From positions 70,689 to 134,688 of the forward strand of contig NZ_KZ857177.1 in NCBI RefSeq assembly GCF_003350925.1: 64,000 nt of DNA, read 5' to 3'. The DNA comes from Dyella tabacisoli. Its GTDB lineage: Bacteria; Pseudomonadota; Gammaproteobacteria; Xanthomonadales; Rhodanobacteraceae. A program made the position numbers and the translations under genes. Under the pieces are notes generated by a model, which was not told where the DNA came from, searched no databases, and saw only the letters and a program-made list of their open reading frames with translations. This document shows, in pieces, positions 9,232-18,026 of the stretch (the stretch's first letter is position 1; every line of letters begins with the position of its first letter).

Positions 9232-11685
9232 ATGACCCTTACCTCGCGATCAGGCCCTTTGCTGTGGACGACGGCCGTGCTGTTTTTCCTGCTTGGTCTG
9301 GCTATGGCTATGGGCGGCGTTTGGTTGGCCCTGCTGGGTGGTTCGTTCTATTACCTGATCGCCGGTGCGGGTGTGATCGCGACGGCGTGGCTGGTGTTGC
9401 GCCAGCGTCGTGCGGCGCTGTGGTTTTACGCGCTGGTATTGACTGGCACGGTGGTGTGGTCGTTGTTCGAGGTTCGTTTTGACTGGTGGCAGCTAGTGCC
9501 GCGCATAGCCGTATGGCTGGCGCTGGGCGTGTGGTTGCTGCTGCCTTGGCTGCATCGGCGTTTGTTGATTGGCTCGGCACGCACGGCTTCTTACGGCCAG
9601 GCCTCGTTGCCACTGTGGCTTGCGGTGGTGCTTGCCGTGGTTGTTGGGGGCGTCGGCTTCTTTACGGATTACTACACCATGGCCGGTGCGGTGCCTGAGG
9701 CGAGCATGGCTGCAAGCACGGCGGCCGACGCGCCCGGTGTGGCTCCGAATGACTGGGTGGCTTACGGCCGCTCCGCCTATGGCGATCGTTACGCGCCGGC
9801 GAAACAGATTACGCCGGCGAACGTCGCCCAACTGCAGGTGGCCTGGACGTTTCACACCGGTGATTTGAAAGGGGCGGGTGACCCCACTGAAATAGCCAAT
9901 GAGGTCACTCCGCTCAAGGCCAATGGCAAGCTGTATATCTGCACGCCGCACAATATCGTCATTGCGCTCGATCCCGATACGGGCAAAGAGCTTTGGCGCT
10001 ATGACCCGAAGATCAACCGCGACGCCAAGACCTATCAGCACATGATTTGTCGTGGCGTGGCCTATTACGACTCCAGCATTTATCCGGCATCGTCAACGGC
10101 TGCGGTGGCACCCAAGCCGACACCCAAGGGCGCGGTGGCGATGGAGGCGATTCATTTCGACAGTTGCCCGCGGCGTATTTTTGCGCCGACCGCCGATGCC
10201 ACCATCGTCTCGATCAATGCCGATAACGGCCAGCCATGCACCGATTTCGGCGAGCGCGGCGTGATTGGCTTGTATCAAGGCATGTCGATGACTCAGCGCG
10301 GCTTTCTCAACCCGACCTCGCCGCCGCTGGTGACGCAGCATGTGTTGATCGTCTCGGCCAGCGTGACCGATAACGATTCCACCAACGAACCCTCGGGAGT
10401 GATTCGCGGCTACGACATCGATACCGGCCGCCTATTGTGGAACTGGGATGCCGCCAACCCCGAGGAAACCGCGCCGCTGCAGCCGGGACAAACCTACAAG
10501 CGCAACTCGCCTAATTCGTGGAGCGTGTCCAGCGCCGACGAAAAGCTGGGTCTGGTCTATATCCCGATGGGTAATCAGACGCCGGACATGTGGGGCGGTG
10601 ATCGCTACCCGGAGGGTGAGCGTTTCAATAGCGCGATCGTCGCGCTGGATATCGCCACCGGCAAATTGCGTTGGGTTTATCAAACCGTGCACCACGATTT
10701 ATGGGACATGGATATCGGCGGCCAGCCGAGTCTGGTCGACCTGGACCGGCCCGAGGGCAAAGTGCCGGCGCTGATCGCATCGACCAAGCGCGGCGACCTT
10801 TACGTGCTCGATCGCCGGGACGGCAAACTGATTGTGCCGGCACCTGAGCAAGCGGCGCCGCAAGGGGCTGCCGAAGGCGATCACAGCGCAGCGACTCAGC
10901 CGTTCTCGCAGTTGTCGTTCAAGCCTGAGCGCGCGTTGCGCGAGAGCGACATGTGGGGCACCAATCCCTTCGATCAATTGGTTTGCCGGATCAAGTTCAA
11001 GCAGTTGCGCTATGACGGCATATTTACCCCGCCATCGGAGCGCGGCTCGCTGGTTTATCCGGGTAACTACGGGGTATTTGATTGGGGCGGCATCACGATT
11101 GATCCGGTGCGGCAAGTGTTGGTCGGCAACCCCAATTACATGGCCTTCGTGTCCAAGCTGTATCGCCGCGATCAGGTCGATGCCAAGGGCGGTACGGGTA
11201 TTGAGCATGGTCTGCAACCGATGACAGGCACACCTTTCGCCGTGGATTTGCAGCCGCTGTTGTCCCCGCTGGGCATTCCCTGCCAGGCGCCACCCTGGGG
11301 CTATGTCGCGGCGGTGGATCTGAAGACGATGCAGAAGGTATGGATGCACAAGAACGGTACGGTGGTCGACAACGCGCCCTTGCCGATTCCATTGCCATTG
11401 GGTGTACCCAGTCTTGGCGGCGCCATAATCACTGGCGGTGGCGTGGCCTTTATGAGCGCATCGCTGGATTACTACCTGCGCGCCTACGATGTGCGTACCG
11501 GCAAAACGTTGTGGGAGTCGCGTCTGCCTGCCGGTGGTCAGGCCACGCCGATGAGTTATGTATCGGATCAAAGCGGGCGTCAGTATGTGGTCATCATGGC
11601 GGGCGGGCATGGTTCGCTCGGCACCAAGATGGGCGATACGTTGATTGCCTACGCTTTGCCGCAAACAGCGGCTCCAGCCAAGTAG
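9232..11685 (+). CDS. gcd: Membrane-bound PQQ-dependent dehydrogenase, glucose/quinate/shikimate family
   Basis: This 817-residue protein oxidises glucose (or quinate/shikimate) on the periplasmic side with pyrroloquinoline quinone and passes electrons to ubiquinone. The first ~145 residues form about five membrane helices. The rest is an eight-bladed PQQ propeller, starting at DWVAYGRSAYGDRYAPAKQI, with tryptophan-docking repeats such as GKELWRYDPK and GKLRWVYQT and the HHDLWDMDIGGQPSLVD segment. The length matches E. coli Gcd (about 796 residues). GGAGAG lies 4 bp before the ATG at 9232; an ATG at 9220 is possible. No PQQ synthesis gene lies in the window. Glucose versus quinate specificity cannot be settled by eye. 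Confidence 0.93.
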   Translation: MTLTSRSGPLLWTTAVLFFLLGLAMAMGGVWLALLGGSFYYLIAGAGVIATAWLVLRQRRAALWFYALVLTGTVVWSLFEVRFDWWQLVPRIAVWLALGVWLLLPWLHRRLLIGSARTASYGQASLPLWLAVVLAVVVGGVGFFTDYYTMAGAVPEASMAASTAADAPGVAPNDWVAYGRSAYGDRYAPAKQITPANVAQLQVAWTFHTGDLKGAGDPTEIANEVTPLKANGKLYICTPHNIVIALDPDTGKELWRYDPKINRDAKTYQHMICRGVAYYDSSIYPASSTAAVAPKPTPKGAVAMEAIHFDSCPRRIFAPTADATIVSINADNGQPCTDFGERGVIGLYQGMSMTQRGFLNPTSPPLVTQHVLIVSASVTDNDSTNEPSGVIRGYDIDTGRLLWNWDAANPEETAPLQPGQTYKRNSPNSWSVSSADEKLGLVYIPMGNQTPDMWGGDRYPEGERFNSAIVALDIATGKLRWVYQTVHHDLWDMDIGGQPSLVDLDRPEGKVPALIASTKRGDLYVLDRRDGKLIVPAPEQAAPQGAAEGDHSAATQPFSQLSFKPERALRESDMWGTNPFDQLVCRIKFKQLRYDGIFTPPSERGSLVYPGNYGVFDWGGITIDPVRQVLVGNPNYMAFVSKLYRRDQVDAKGGTGIEHGLQPMTGTPFAVDLQPLLSPLGIPCQAPPWGYVAAVDLKTMQKVWMHKNGTVVDNAPLPIPLPLGVPSLGGAIITGGGVAFMSASLDYYLRAYDVRTGKTLWESRLPAGGQATPMSYVSDQSGRQYVVIMAGGHGSLGTKMGDTLIAYALPQTAAPAK

Positions 11686-11782
11686 CTGTGCTATTTGCCG
11701 GTGGCCATGGATATGGCGTGTGCATTTCTGGATGCACCGCCGGCACGACCGGTTTTGTCAGACGCTAATCGTAAGAGATGCC

Positions 11783-12178
11783 ATGTCGAATATCACCTCA
11801 CCGAAACAAGTCGCCGCATCGCTCACCGAGCTTTGGTCTCCACGTGTGGTGGCCGAAGTGGACGATGCCTATATCAAAGTCGCCAAGGTTCATGGTTCGC
11901 TGGCGTGGCATAGCCATGAGAATGAAGACGAATTATTTCTGATACTCAAAGGCCATCTGCGTATCGAAATGGAAGAGGGGGCGGTGGAGCTCAAGGAGGG
12001 CGAAATGTTCGTTGTGCCGAAGGGAGTGCGGCATAATCCGGTCGCTGAGCAGGAATGCCACCTTATGCTGATTGAGCGTAAAACGACACTTCATACGGGC
12101 GACGTTGTTACTGAAAAGACGCGCTCGCTTGACGAGCAACTGCGTCCGTTGGAGCGGCTGGTCAACCCTGTGGACTGA
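11783..12178 (+). CDS. Cupin domain protein
   Basis: A 131-residue single-domain cupin. The first cupin motif reads AWHSHENEDELFLILKG with metal ligands His-His-Glu, and the second motif GEMFVVPKGVRHNPVAEQEC supplies the third histidine. The protein starts at the ATG at 11783, preceded by AAGAGA; the frame extends upstream without a ribosome site. Small proteins of this kind include mannose-6-phosphate-isomerase-like and sensor cupins, so the reaction is unknown. It lies about 100 bp after gcd on the same strand, which may or may not be functional. Confidence 0.88.
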   Translation: MSNITSPKQVAASLTELWSPRVVAEVDDAYIKVAKVHGSLAWHSHENEDELFLILKGHLRIEMEEGAVELKEGEMFVVPKGVRHNPVAEQECHLMLIERKTTLHTGDVVTEKTRSLDEQLRPLERLVNPVD

Positions 12179-12802
12179 CGGCCAAAGCCGGCCTGCGGCA
12201 TCCGGGCCGATCACCTGCGCCCGTGCAGGTTGAGAACTCGATCAAGCACGCGAACTGGCCCGTATTTGGGGTAGGGGTGCCAGCCACGCTGCTTTGTAAC
12301 TAACGGGGGTATCTGCGCCCTCGCTGCGGCTTGCCTAAGACCACAACGGGCATTCACTGGATGGTTTTAGATCGAGTATCGCCGAAGATAGTCGGCCTTG
12401 GCTCGGCAAGATAATCATTTTGATCCCGTTTCGCAGTCTCTTGCTGCTGGAAAATGGGTTTTCTGCACATGTTCTTCACTTAATACAAGTTATGGATAAG
12501 GGCGGTGATACTGCATATCAATAATTTATTTATGTAGTGCGCATGAATTATGCATCTGGTCAATAAATGTCGTCACCTGATAGACGAGTAATGGCCTGGA
12601 TCCTGTTCGTGTCTTTCGGTCGCAAGTGATATTTACGCTAAACGAATTGTCTGCACATCCGAGCGTTGACGGTATTAAGTGTCGATCAGATGAGGAATCA
12701 GCGCTCGCTTTGCCAATGGCGTCACGTCTTTATCATTTTCGGCTGCTTGGGGGCGCAGTCGAAACTCATTGCCTCTTCGCCCCTCTACAAGGAGAAGTGA
12801 GT
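12179..12802. other. Long intergenic stretch, AT-richer than its surroundings
   Basis: No gene is supported in these 624 bases. From about 12400 to 12660 the A+T content rises visibly (for example ATCAATAATTTATTTATG near 12517), unlike the flanking GC-rich genes. The frame of the following gene is open from 12626 but lacks a ribosome site there. The segment may hold the promoter and leader of the secreted protein at 12803. Confidence 0.55.
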
Positions 12803-13279
12803 ATGAGCAAGCTGACTAATCAGTGCGCCTTGTGCTTCGCGGTGGCTGTATCGCTGATGGGGATATCGTCGGTAAGTTCCGCTGCTGAAGGTAAACCTTC
12901 GCCGGTTGATAATACTGCGGCAGTAAATCCCGGTGAGCCGATTGTGAATCAGGTCGACGCCAAGGACAGAACATCGGTTCCCCGCGGGAGTAAGGTGGCC
13001 TGTATGACGGGCCCGAATTCACCGCGGCCGGACGGGGAAAGTACTACATGCCCTGTCGTTGCGTACGACAACATACAGTTTTGGCCGCTAAGTTATGTCG
13101 ATAATCGATTCGATATGAATCTCGTTGGATATAACGCTGATGGACGTATCGTTAGCCAGAGGCCGCTGGACGGAGCCCGTTATATCTGGAAAGTCACGGT
13201 CGATTCTACGGCACGAACTGTCACGTTCTGGGGGCAGAGCAACCATACCGTGGTTCTGCCGTGGGGTAGGTTGGAATAA
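12803..13279 (+). CDS. Secreted protein of unknown function, orphan
   Basis: This 158-residue protein starts at an ATG preceded by AAGGAGAAGTGAGT, a strong ribosome site. It has a signal peptide (SKLTNQCALCFAVAVSLMG, likely cleaved after VSSAAEG). The mature part has a paired cysteine (VACMTG and STTCPV) and beta-rich C-terminal stretches such as WKVTVDSTARTVTFWGQ. It resembles no family I know. Codon use and base composition look less GC-rich than the neighbours, and an AT-rich leader precedes it, so recent acquisition is plausible. A 10-bp hairpin follows its stop codon. Confidence 0.72.
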   Translation: MSKLTNQCALCFAVAVSLMGISSVSSAAEGKPSPVDNTAAVNPGEPIVNQVDAKDRTSVPRGSKVACMTGPNSPRPDGESTTCPVVAYDNIQFWPLSYVDNRFDMNLVGYNADGRIVSQRPLDGARYIWKVTVDSTARTVTFWGQSNHTVVLPWGRLE

Positions 13280-13314
13280 CCGGGATCAGCACAGCGGTGA
13301 TCTTCGTGTAACGA

Positions 13315-13343
13315 CGGAAGGGGAGTCGAAGATTCCCCTTCCG
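13315..13343. terminator. 10-bp hairpin downstream of the secreted-protein gene
   Basis: CGGAAGGGGA (13315-13324) pairs with TCCCCTTCCG (13334-13343) around a 9-nt loop, 35 bp past the stop at 13279. No T-run follows; a stronger terminator comes at 13430. Confidence 0.45.
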
Positions 13344-13429
13344 ATGCAGGTCGGTCATTGATATTGGCCCAGTGCGTCAGGGTTGCTCCTGAGCATGGCA
13401 GGGCAGTGCGGAGTTTGGCTTCGGGCAAC

Positions 13430-13465
13430 AAAAAGCCCCGGAAACAAGAGTTTCCGGGGCTTTTT
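13430..13465. terminator. Bidirectional Rho-independent terminator
   Basis: AAAAAGCCCCGGAAAC (13430-13445) and GTTTCCGGGGCTTTTT (13450-13465) pair around AAGAG. It has a GC-rich stem with A- and T-runs on the two sides, and serves both the + strand gene ending at 13279 and the - strand tRNA-Ala. Confidence 0.92.
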
Positions 13466-13477
13466 GTTTGAATGACT

Positions 13478-13553
13478 TGGTGGAGCGGAGGAGGATCGAA
13501 CTCCCGACCTCTGCATTGCGAACGCAGCGCTCTCCCAGCTGAGCTACCGCCCC
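13478..13553 (-). tRNA. tRNA-Ala (anticodon CGC)
   Basis: Read on the minus strand, the 76-nt sequence starts GGGGCGG and ends CCGCTCC plus ACCA. The D-stem is GCTC/GAGC. The anticodon stem CTGCG/TGCAG encloses the loop TTCGCAA, giving anticodon CGC for the GCG codon. The T-loop reads TTCGATC. CCA is encoded. Confidence 0.97.
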
Positions 13554-13616
13554 ACGCGAGCGGCAAATACTAGCAGCGGTATTTGCTTGTCGCCAGTACC
13601 TGCCCGGTGGTGAAAG

Positions 13617-14729
13617 TCAGCCTGGCAGCAGGTTGGTCAGGCGGTCGTAAAGGAGCCCGCGGCGCCAGCCGTCGAGCAGGTCCGGCCACTCGGTGGTGAC
13701 TACGTATTCCTCAAGTGCTTTGCGTGGACATAGCAAGCCGGGCGGCAGGTCCAGTTCCACGGCAAGGGTATCGATCAGTGGCTTCATCGCCGCCAAGGCC
13801 TTTTTCGCCTCGCCCTGGGGGTGTCCGGGAATGATCGTGGTGGCGTCTATTTCATCGTCCGTGACCGGGGGCACGAGTAGTTCGAACAATTCTGTGCGCT
13901 GCGGTGAGCGTAGGGCGCGTTGTCCACGGCTGCGTTGCTCCAAGTCACTCGCCGTGGTTGGTGGCTGCAGGGCCAGGCTCATGGCCAGCGCATCTTCGAT
14001 CAGCCAGGGGCGTGGCCGGTCGAGGGTGCGAGCGGTGCGATCGCGCCATAGCAGGATGCGCCGGAGACGGGCTTGCTGGGCTAGCGGCCATTCGGCGGCA
14101 CCGCGGAAGTTGCGCTGTGGTTGCGGGTCGCCTTCGCGAAAGCACGAGCGCTGCTTAAGGCGTTCACAGTCTTCTGCATGCCATGCACTGCGCTCACGTT
14201 GAGCCAGGCGCTCGGTGAGTTGTTCGTGAATGGGCTTCAGGTGGACGACATCGAGCGTGGCGTAAATGCACTGCGACTCGGTGAGGGGGCGCTGCAGCCA
14301 ATCGGAGCGGGTTTCGCCTTTGTCTAATTCCACGCCGACCAGTTCGGCGACCAGGGCGCGGTAACTGAGGCCTAAGCCCATGCCAACGAAGGCGGCGGCG
14401 ATCTGGGTATCGAACAGCAGCTTCGGGCCGTTCGGTAGTAGCGGCGACAGCGTTTCAAGATCTTCACTGGCGCTGTGCATCACTGTCATGGCGGCGCTTT
14501 CGCCGACCAGCGGGCGCAACGCATCGCCGATATCGAAGGCCAGTGGGTCGATCAGGGCGTAGCGTTCGTTCCAGCCCAGTTGCAGCAAGGCGAGCTGTGG
14601 ATAGAACGTATTGCGGCGCATGAATTCGGTATCTAAGCCGATGGAGGCGTCGCCGGGCACGCCCTCAAGCCAGTGCTCTAAAGCGTCGCGGGTGCTGATC
14701 CAGTCGGCGGCCGGGGTCATAGGGGGCAT
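13617..14729 (-). CDS. rnd: Ribonuclease D
   Basis: RNase D trims tRNA 3' ends and other stable RNA precursors from the 3' side. The 370-residue protein matches E. coli Rnd (about 375). The DEDD exonuclease motifs are visible: ASIGLDTEFMRRNTFYPQLALLQ (Exo I), TVMHSASEDLETL (Exo II) and YATLDVVHLKPIHEQL (Exo III, D-x-x-H-L). The HRDC domain lies in the middle (LLWRDRTARTLDRPRPWLIEDALAM). It is divergent from the gene at 14827 and adjacent to tRNA-Ala on the same strand. Confidence 0.96.
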   Translation of the reverse strand: MPPMTPAADWISTRDALEHWLEGVPGDASIGLDTEFMRRNTFYPQLALLQLGWNERYALIDPLAFDIGDALRPLVGESAAMTVMHSASEDLETLSPLLPNGPKLLFDTQIAAAFVGMGLGLSYRALVAELVGVELDKGETRSDWLQRPLTESQCIYATLDVVHLKPIHEQLTERLAQRERSAWHAEDCERLKQRSCFREGDPQPQRNFRGAAEWPLAQQARLRRILLWRDRTARTLDRPRPWLIEDALAMSLALQPPTTASDLEQRSRGQRALRSPQRTELFELLVPPVTDDEIDATTIIPGHPQGEAKKALAAMKPLIDTLAVELDLPPGLLCPRKALEEYVVTTEWPDLLDGWRRGLLYDRLTNLLPG

Positions 14730-14826
14730 TTATGTTCCTTCAGAAGCGGAGCAACAGGCTCACTCACGGAGCTGTCATCGGCTATGGTAAGCGCCGCACC
14801 ATAGCAGGCTTAAAGGAAGCCACCTC

Positions 14827-16773
14827 ATGCCGAGCAAGGAAACCGTACATCGTCAGCGCACTCTTGGCGGGGCTGTCGGTGTGGCTGTGCTTGGCATGGC
14901 ATTGGTCTATCACTTCTTTCCGCGGGTGTTTCACGTCGATCCATCGCAGGTTGCGCCTGGTCGGGCGATGAATCTAGGCCCCGCCTCGACGACGGCGTTC
15001 GGCAAGGCGGCCTTCAGTGCGACCAATACATCGGAGATCGACGCCGGGCCGCCGCTGATGCTGGCGCCGACCGAGGTCATTGCGGCGCGTCTGGATCACA
15101 AGAACACCCATCTGCCGGAACAGATCAGTGCCGATACGCCTGAGATACAGGCCTTATTGGAGCGCGCCGGCAAGGCTTTGCACGCCGGGCAACTGGTGGG
15201 TGACAGCGGCAGTGCCGCCGCTTTGTACGCGCAGGCCTTAAAGGACAAGCCCGATAGCCGCCGTGCTGCGCAGGGGCTTTATGAAGTCCGCGCTCGGCTG
15301 GTGGCCGAAATCGGCCAGGACATCGCGGTGGGGGATGCCGAATCGGCCAGCGATTTACTGACAGCGCTCAAGACCTTGCCGCATGCCGAGGAAGACGTCA
15401 CCACACTTACGGCGCAACTGAAAACATTGAATCAGGCGCGTCCCTTGTTGGCGAAGGCTGCCAGCCTGCTGCAACAAGGCAAGGCCGATCAGCCCAAGGG
15501 CAATAATGCGCTGGAGCTTTACCGCGAAGTGCAGAAGCTTGATCCAGACAATGCGGTGGCGCAGCAGGGCGTCATGCAGGTTCAGCGCGCCGTGCTGGAC
15601 CGTGCATTGGCCGCCGTGGCACAGAACGACTTCAGCGGCGCCGATCAGGCGCTGGCCGATGCCGAGGCGGTGCTGCCCGGATCGCTGCCATTGCATGATG
15701 TGCATACGCGTGTCGAAGGTATCCGTAATCAGCGCGCCAATGGCGTACTGGCCCAGGCACGTTCGGCTTTGGATGGCGGCAACCTGACCTTGGCGCAGCA
15801 GCTAGCCGGACAGGCGCAGGCGATCAGCCCGGAGCTGGCCGGGCTCGACGAGTTTCAGGTGCGCCTGACCAATGCCCGGCTCTACGCCAGCTACAAGCCT
15901 GGGCAAGTGTTCAATGACCATTATGTGGATATGCCTGGGCAGACTCCGGGCATGGTGGTGATCCCTACCGGCAGCTTCAAAATGGGCGCGCCCGATAATG
16001 AAGAGGGCCGTAGCGATACCGAGATTCCGCAGCGGGACGTGACGATGGACAAAGGTTTTGCGCTCGCTCGTTCGGCGATCACGGTGGGTCAGTTTCGCGA
16101 ATTCGTACGCGCGAGCGGCTATCAGCCCGACTCGGTGAAATTAGGCGGCGCCAGCGTGTATGACGAGCGTAGCGGTGCGTTACGCGATGACCCCAATGCG
16201 AATTGGCAGGATGACTATGCGGGGCGTCCTGCCGACGACAAGCTGCCGGTGGTCAACATCTCCTGGAACGATGCCAAAGCGTATGCCGATTGGCTCACCG
16301 AGCGCACCGGCAAGCATTACCGGCTACCCAGCGAGGCCGAGTTCGAGTACGCCCTGCGCGGCGGTACGACGACGCGGTACTGGTGGGGCGGCGGTACTCC
16401 GAGCAGCAAGGTCGAAAACCTCACTGGCAGTGGCGATCGTTCACAAAGCGGACGGCGTTGGAGCAATGCCTTTGCCGGTTATCGCGACGGTTACTGGGGG
16501 CCGGCGCCGGTCATGAGCTTTGCCGCCAACCCGTTTGGCCTGTATGACATCAACGGCAATGTCTCCAGTTGGGTACAAGACTGCTGGCACGACAATTACA
16601 TCCGAGCACCCCATAGCAGCAGTGCCTGGGTCAACCCAGGCTGTGCGGTGCGGGTGGTGCGTGGCGGCTCCTGGGGCAGTTCACCCGATCAGGTGCGCTC
16701 GGCGTATCGGCAAGGCGCCGATGCCAGCGTGCGCAGCGGCCGGGTCGGTTTTCGCGTTGTCCGCGAGCTGTAG
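14827..16773 (+). CDS. Membrane-anchored protein with C-terminal formylglycine-generating-enzyme (SUMF1/FGE-sulfatase) domain
   Basis: The 648-residue protein has three parts. One N-terminal membrane anchor spans about residues 14-30 (GVAVLGMALVYHFF). A helical Ala/Leu/Gln-rich region follows at about 80-350 and looks like degenerate TPR repeats (LYAQALKDKPDSRRAAQGLYEVRARL; LELYREVQKLDPDNAVAQQG). The FGE-sulfatase domain covers about 375-648 (GMVVIPTGSFKMGAPDNEEG, NISWNDAKAYADWL, YRLPSEAEFEYALRGG, VVRGGSWGS, GRVGFRVVREL). True FGEs oxidise sulfatase cysteines using a cysteine pair; I see isolated cysteines in WVQDCWHD and NPGCAVRV but cannot confirm the pair, so it may only bind rather than catalyse. 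AAGGAAG precedes the ATG. No sulfatase is nearby. Confidence 0.85.
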   Translation: MPSKETVHRQRTLGGAVGVAVLGMALVYHFFPRVFHVDPSQVAPGRAMNLGPASTTAFGKAAFSATNTSEIDAGPPLMLAPTEVIAARLDHKNTHLPEQISADTPEIQALLERAGKALHAGQLVGDSGSAAALYAQALKDKPDSRRAAQGLYEVRARLVAEIGQDIAVGDAESASDLLTALKTLPHAEEDVTTLTAQLKTLNQARPLLAKAASLLQQGKADQPKGNNALELYREVQKLDPDNAVAQQGVMQVQRAVLDRALAAVAQNDFSGADQALADAEAVLPGSLPLHDVHTRVEGIRNQRANGVLAQARSALDGGNLTLAQQLAGQAQAISPELAGLDEFQVRLTNARLYASYKPGQVFNDHYVDMPGQTPGMVVIPTGSFKMGAPDNEEGRSDTEIPQRDVTMDKGFALARSAITVGQFREFVRASGYQPDSVKLGGASVYDERSGALRDDPNANWQDDYAGRPADDKLPVVNISWNDAKAYADWLTERTGKHYRLPSEAEFEYALRGGTTTRYWWGGGTPSSKVENLTGSGDRSQSGRRWSNAFAGYRDGYWGPAPVMSFAANPFGLYDINGNVSSWVQDCWHDNYIRAPHSSSAWVNPGCAVRVVRGGSWGSSPDQVRSAYRQGADASVRSGRVGFRVVREL

Positions 16774-16941
16774 CTTTAATGACGCCAAGCTGACACCAGC
16801 GATACCCTCTCTTGCCACAGTCTGTGGTGAAAATATGCCGAACCACACCGCGATGCGGTTGCTTCGAGCCGTGACTGTTCTTGTTTGACCTATGGTTGGC
16901 TTGACATGACCGTCTCCGCTTATGACGTTCTAAGGTGCGCC

Positions 16942-17175
16942 ATGATTCCGGAAACTGTACGTTTGTTCGTGCCCTACAGCGCAAGCGCCATGTGGGTCGT
17001 CCGTGGCGAAGTGGCACGCATGGGAACCTACCCCAGCCGCACCGAAGCGGTATCCGCCGCGCTGGCCATGCGCTCAAGGCTCGCCCGCGCCTACGGCCGT
17101 CGGCACCCGCCGATACAGGTTCAGGAAAGCGATGGCAGTTGGCGTGACGTCTTAGAGCCTGCTGGCGATCTCTAA
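16942..17175 (+). CDS. Small hypothetical protein, DUF2188-like pattern
   Basis: A 77-residue basic protein. The pattern VPYSASAMWVVRGEVARMGTYPSRTEAVSAALAMRSRLARAYG followed by IQVQESDGSWRD loosely matches the DUF2188 layout: a central W-x-V strand, T/S-x-x-E-A helix and final D-G strand. AAGG lies 6 bp before the ATG at 16942; the frame stays open upstream to 16885. It lies alone between the FGE-domain gene and a terminator. The family assignment is by eye and weak. Confidence 0.55.
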   Translation: MIPETVRLFVPYSASAMWVVRGEVARMGTYPSRTEAVSAALAMRSRLARAYGRRHPPIQVQESDGSWRDVLEPAGDL

Positions 17176-17373
17176 GTGGCTCGCGTTGAGGTAACGCAAC
17201 GGCAAAGGCGTACAAGCTTTGTAGGCATCTGCCTACAGAACATTGATGCGAAAACGCGCGTAATAGCCCTGCTCGGGAACCATCCTGACTTGCATCCTTT
17301 GACGATGCACTCATCCGGAAGGCTCTGGCCCCGAGCATGCCCCCTGGGTGGTCGCCCCCGATCACCCAACTTT

Positions 17374-17400
17374 GGCGCCTCCTATGGGGCGCTTTTTTTT
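17374..17400 (+). terminator. Rho-independent terminator
   Basis: GCGCC (17375-17379) and GGCGC (17388-17392) form a short GC stem followed by eight Ts (17393-17400). It lies 200 bp after the small gene at 16942 in a 342-bp gap (17176-17517) with no other visible content. Confidence 0.75.
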
Positions 17401-17517
17401 GTGCGGTGATTTTTCAGTTGCACCACCAAATTTTTACGAAACAACCTGCGGCCATATTCATTGGGCAGTAATCACGGCGGCAGCATGCTTCGACCTCCAA
17501 TCAACGTAGAGGTCGTC

Positions 17518-17736
17518 ATGGGAATTCTGGATACCTTGGGTGAAGTCGTAGGTGCAGTGGCTGCTGTCGAGGCTGCTGAAAAGCTTGATCCGAACGCCGG
17601 CCTGCTGACCAAAGGCCTTGCTGCTGTTGCCGGGTTCAAGGGCGCTGGCGCGCTTGAGTCATTAGTCGAAAAGAAGGAAGAGGGCGAGGCCGAGTCGAAC
17701 AACGCCGATTCGCAAGCTACCGATTCGCAAGCCTGA
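17518..17736 (+). CDS. Small Ala/Gly-rich protein of unknown function
   Basis: A 72-residue protein starting at the ATG at 17518, preceded by AGAGGTCGTC; the frame is open to a TTG at 17461 without support. Residues 1-47 form an amphipathic to hydrophobic helix-like region (ILDTLGEVVGAVAAVEAAEKL; KGLAAVAGFKGAGALESLV). Residues 48-72 are acidic and end in the duplicated motif NADSQATDSQA. No family is recognised. It has its own terminator at 17768, which supports it being a real monocistronic gene. Confidence 0.6.
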   Translation: MGILDTLGEVVGAVAAVEAAEKLDPNAGLLTKGLAAVAGFKGAGALESLVEKKEEGEAESNNADSQATDSQA

Positions 17737-17767
17737 TCTTCTCAAACCTGATCTTCTCGATCGTCTA

Positions 17768-17798
17768 GGGCCAGCCATCTATCGGGGCTGGCCCTTTT
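17768..17798 (+). terminator. Rho-independent terminator
   Basis: GGGCCAGCC (17768-17776) pairs with GGCTGGCCC (17786-17794), followed by TTTT. It lies 31 bp after the small gene ending at 17736. Confidence 0.88.
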
Positions 17799-17849
17799 GT
17801 TTATGGATATCGCCGGAAATACCGCCAAATACCGTTAGCTTCAGACATG

Positions 17850-17876
17850 AAAAAGCCCGCGGTTAGGCGGGCTTTT
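17850..17876. terminator. Terminator between the small gene and tRNA-Leu
   Basis: AAAAAGCCCGC (17850-17860) and GCGGGCTTTT (17867-17876) pair around a short loop. A- and T-runs on both sides allow function on either strand; it most likely ends the - strand tRNA-Leu transcript. Confidence 0.88.
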
Positions 17877-17915
17877 GTGTTTTCACGGGTCTGGCTGGTA
17901 CGGCCGACCCTTACT

Positions 17916-18001
17916 TGGTACCGGTGATAGGACTCGAACCTACACGACATCGCTGCCAGTGGATTTTGAGTCCACCGCGTCTACCATTCCGCCACACCGG
18001 C
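17916..18001 (-). tRNA. tRNA-Leu (anticodon CAA)
   Basis: Minus-strand 86-nt class II tRNA. The acceptor GCCGGTG pairs with CACCGGT with CCA encoded. The anticodon stem GTGGA/TCCAC encloses loop CTCAAAA, giving anticodon CAA for TTG. A long variable arm (GGCAGCGATGTCG region) and the T-loop TTCGAGT follow. Confidence 0.97.
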
Positions 18002-18026
18002 ATTCAAGCCGCGCATTATGCACGGT

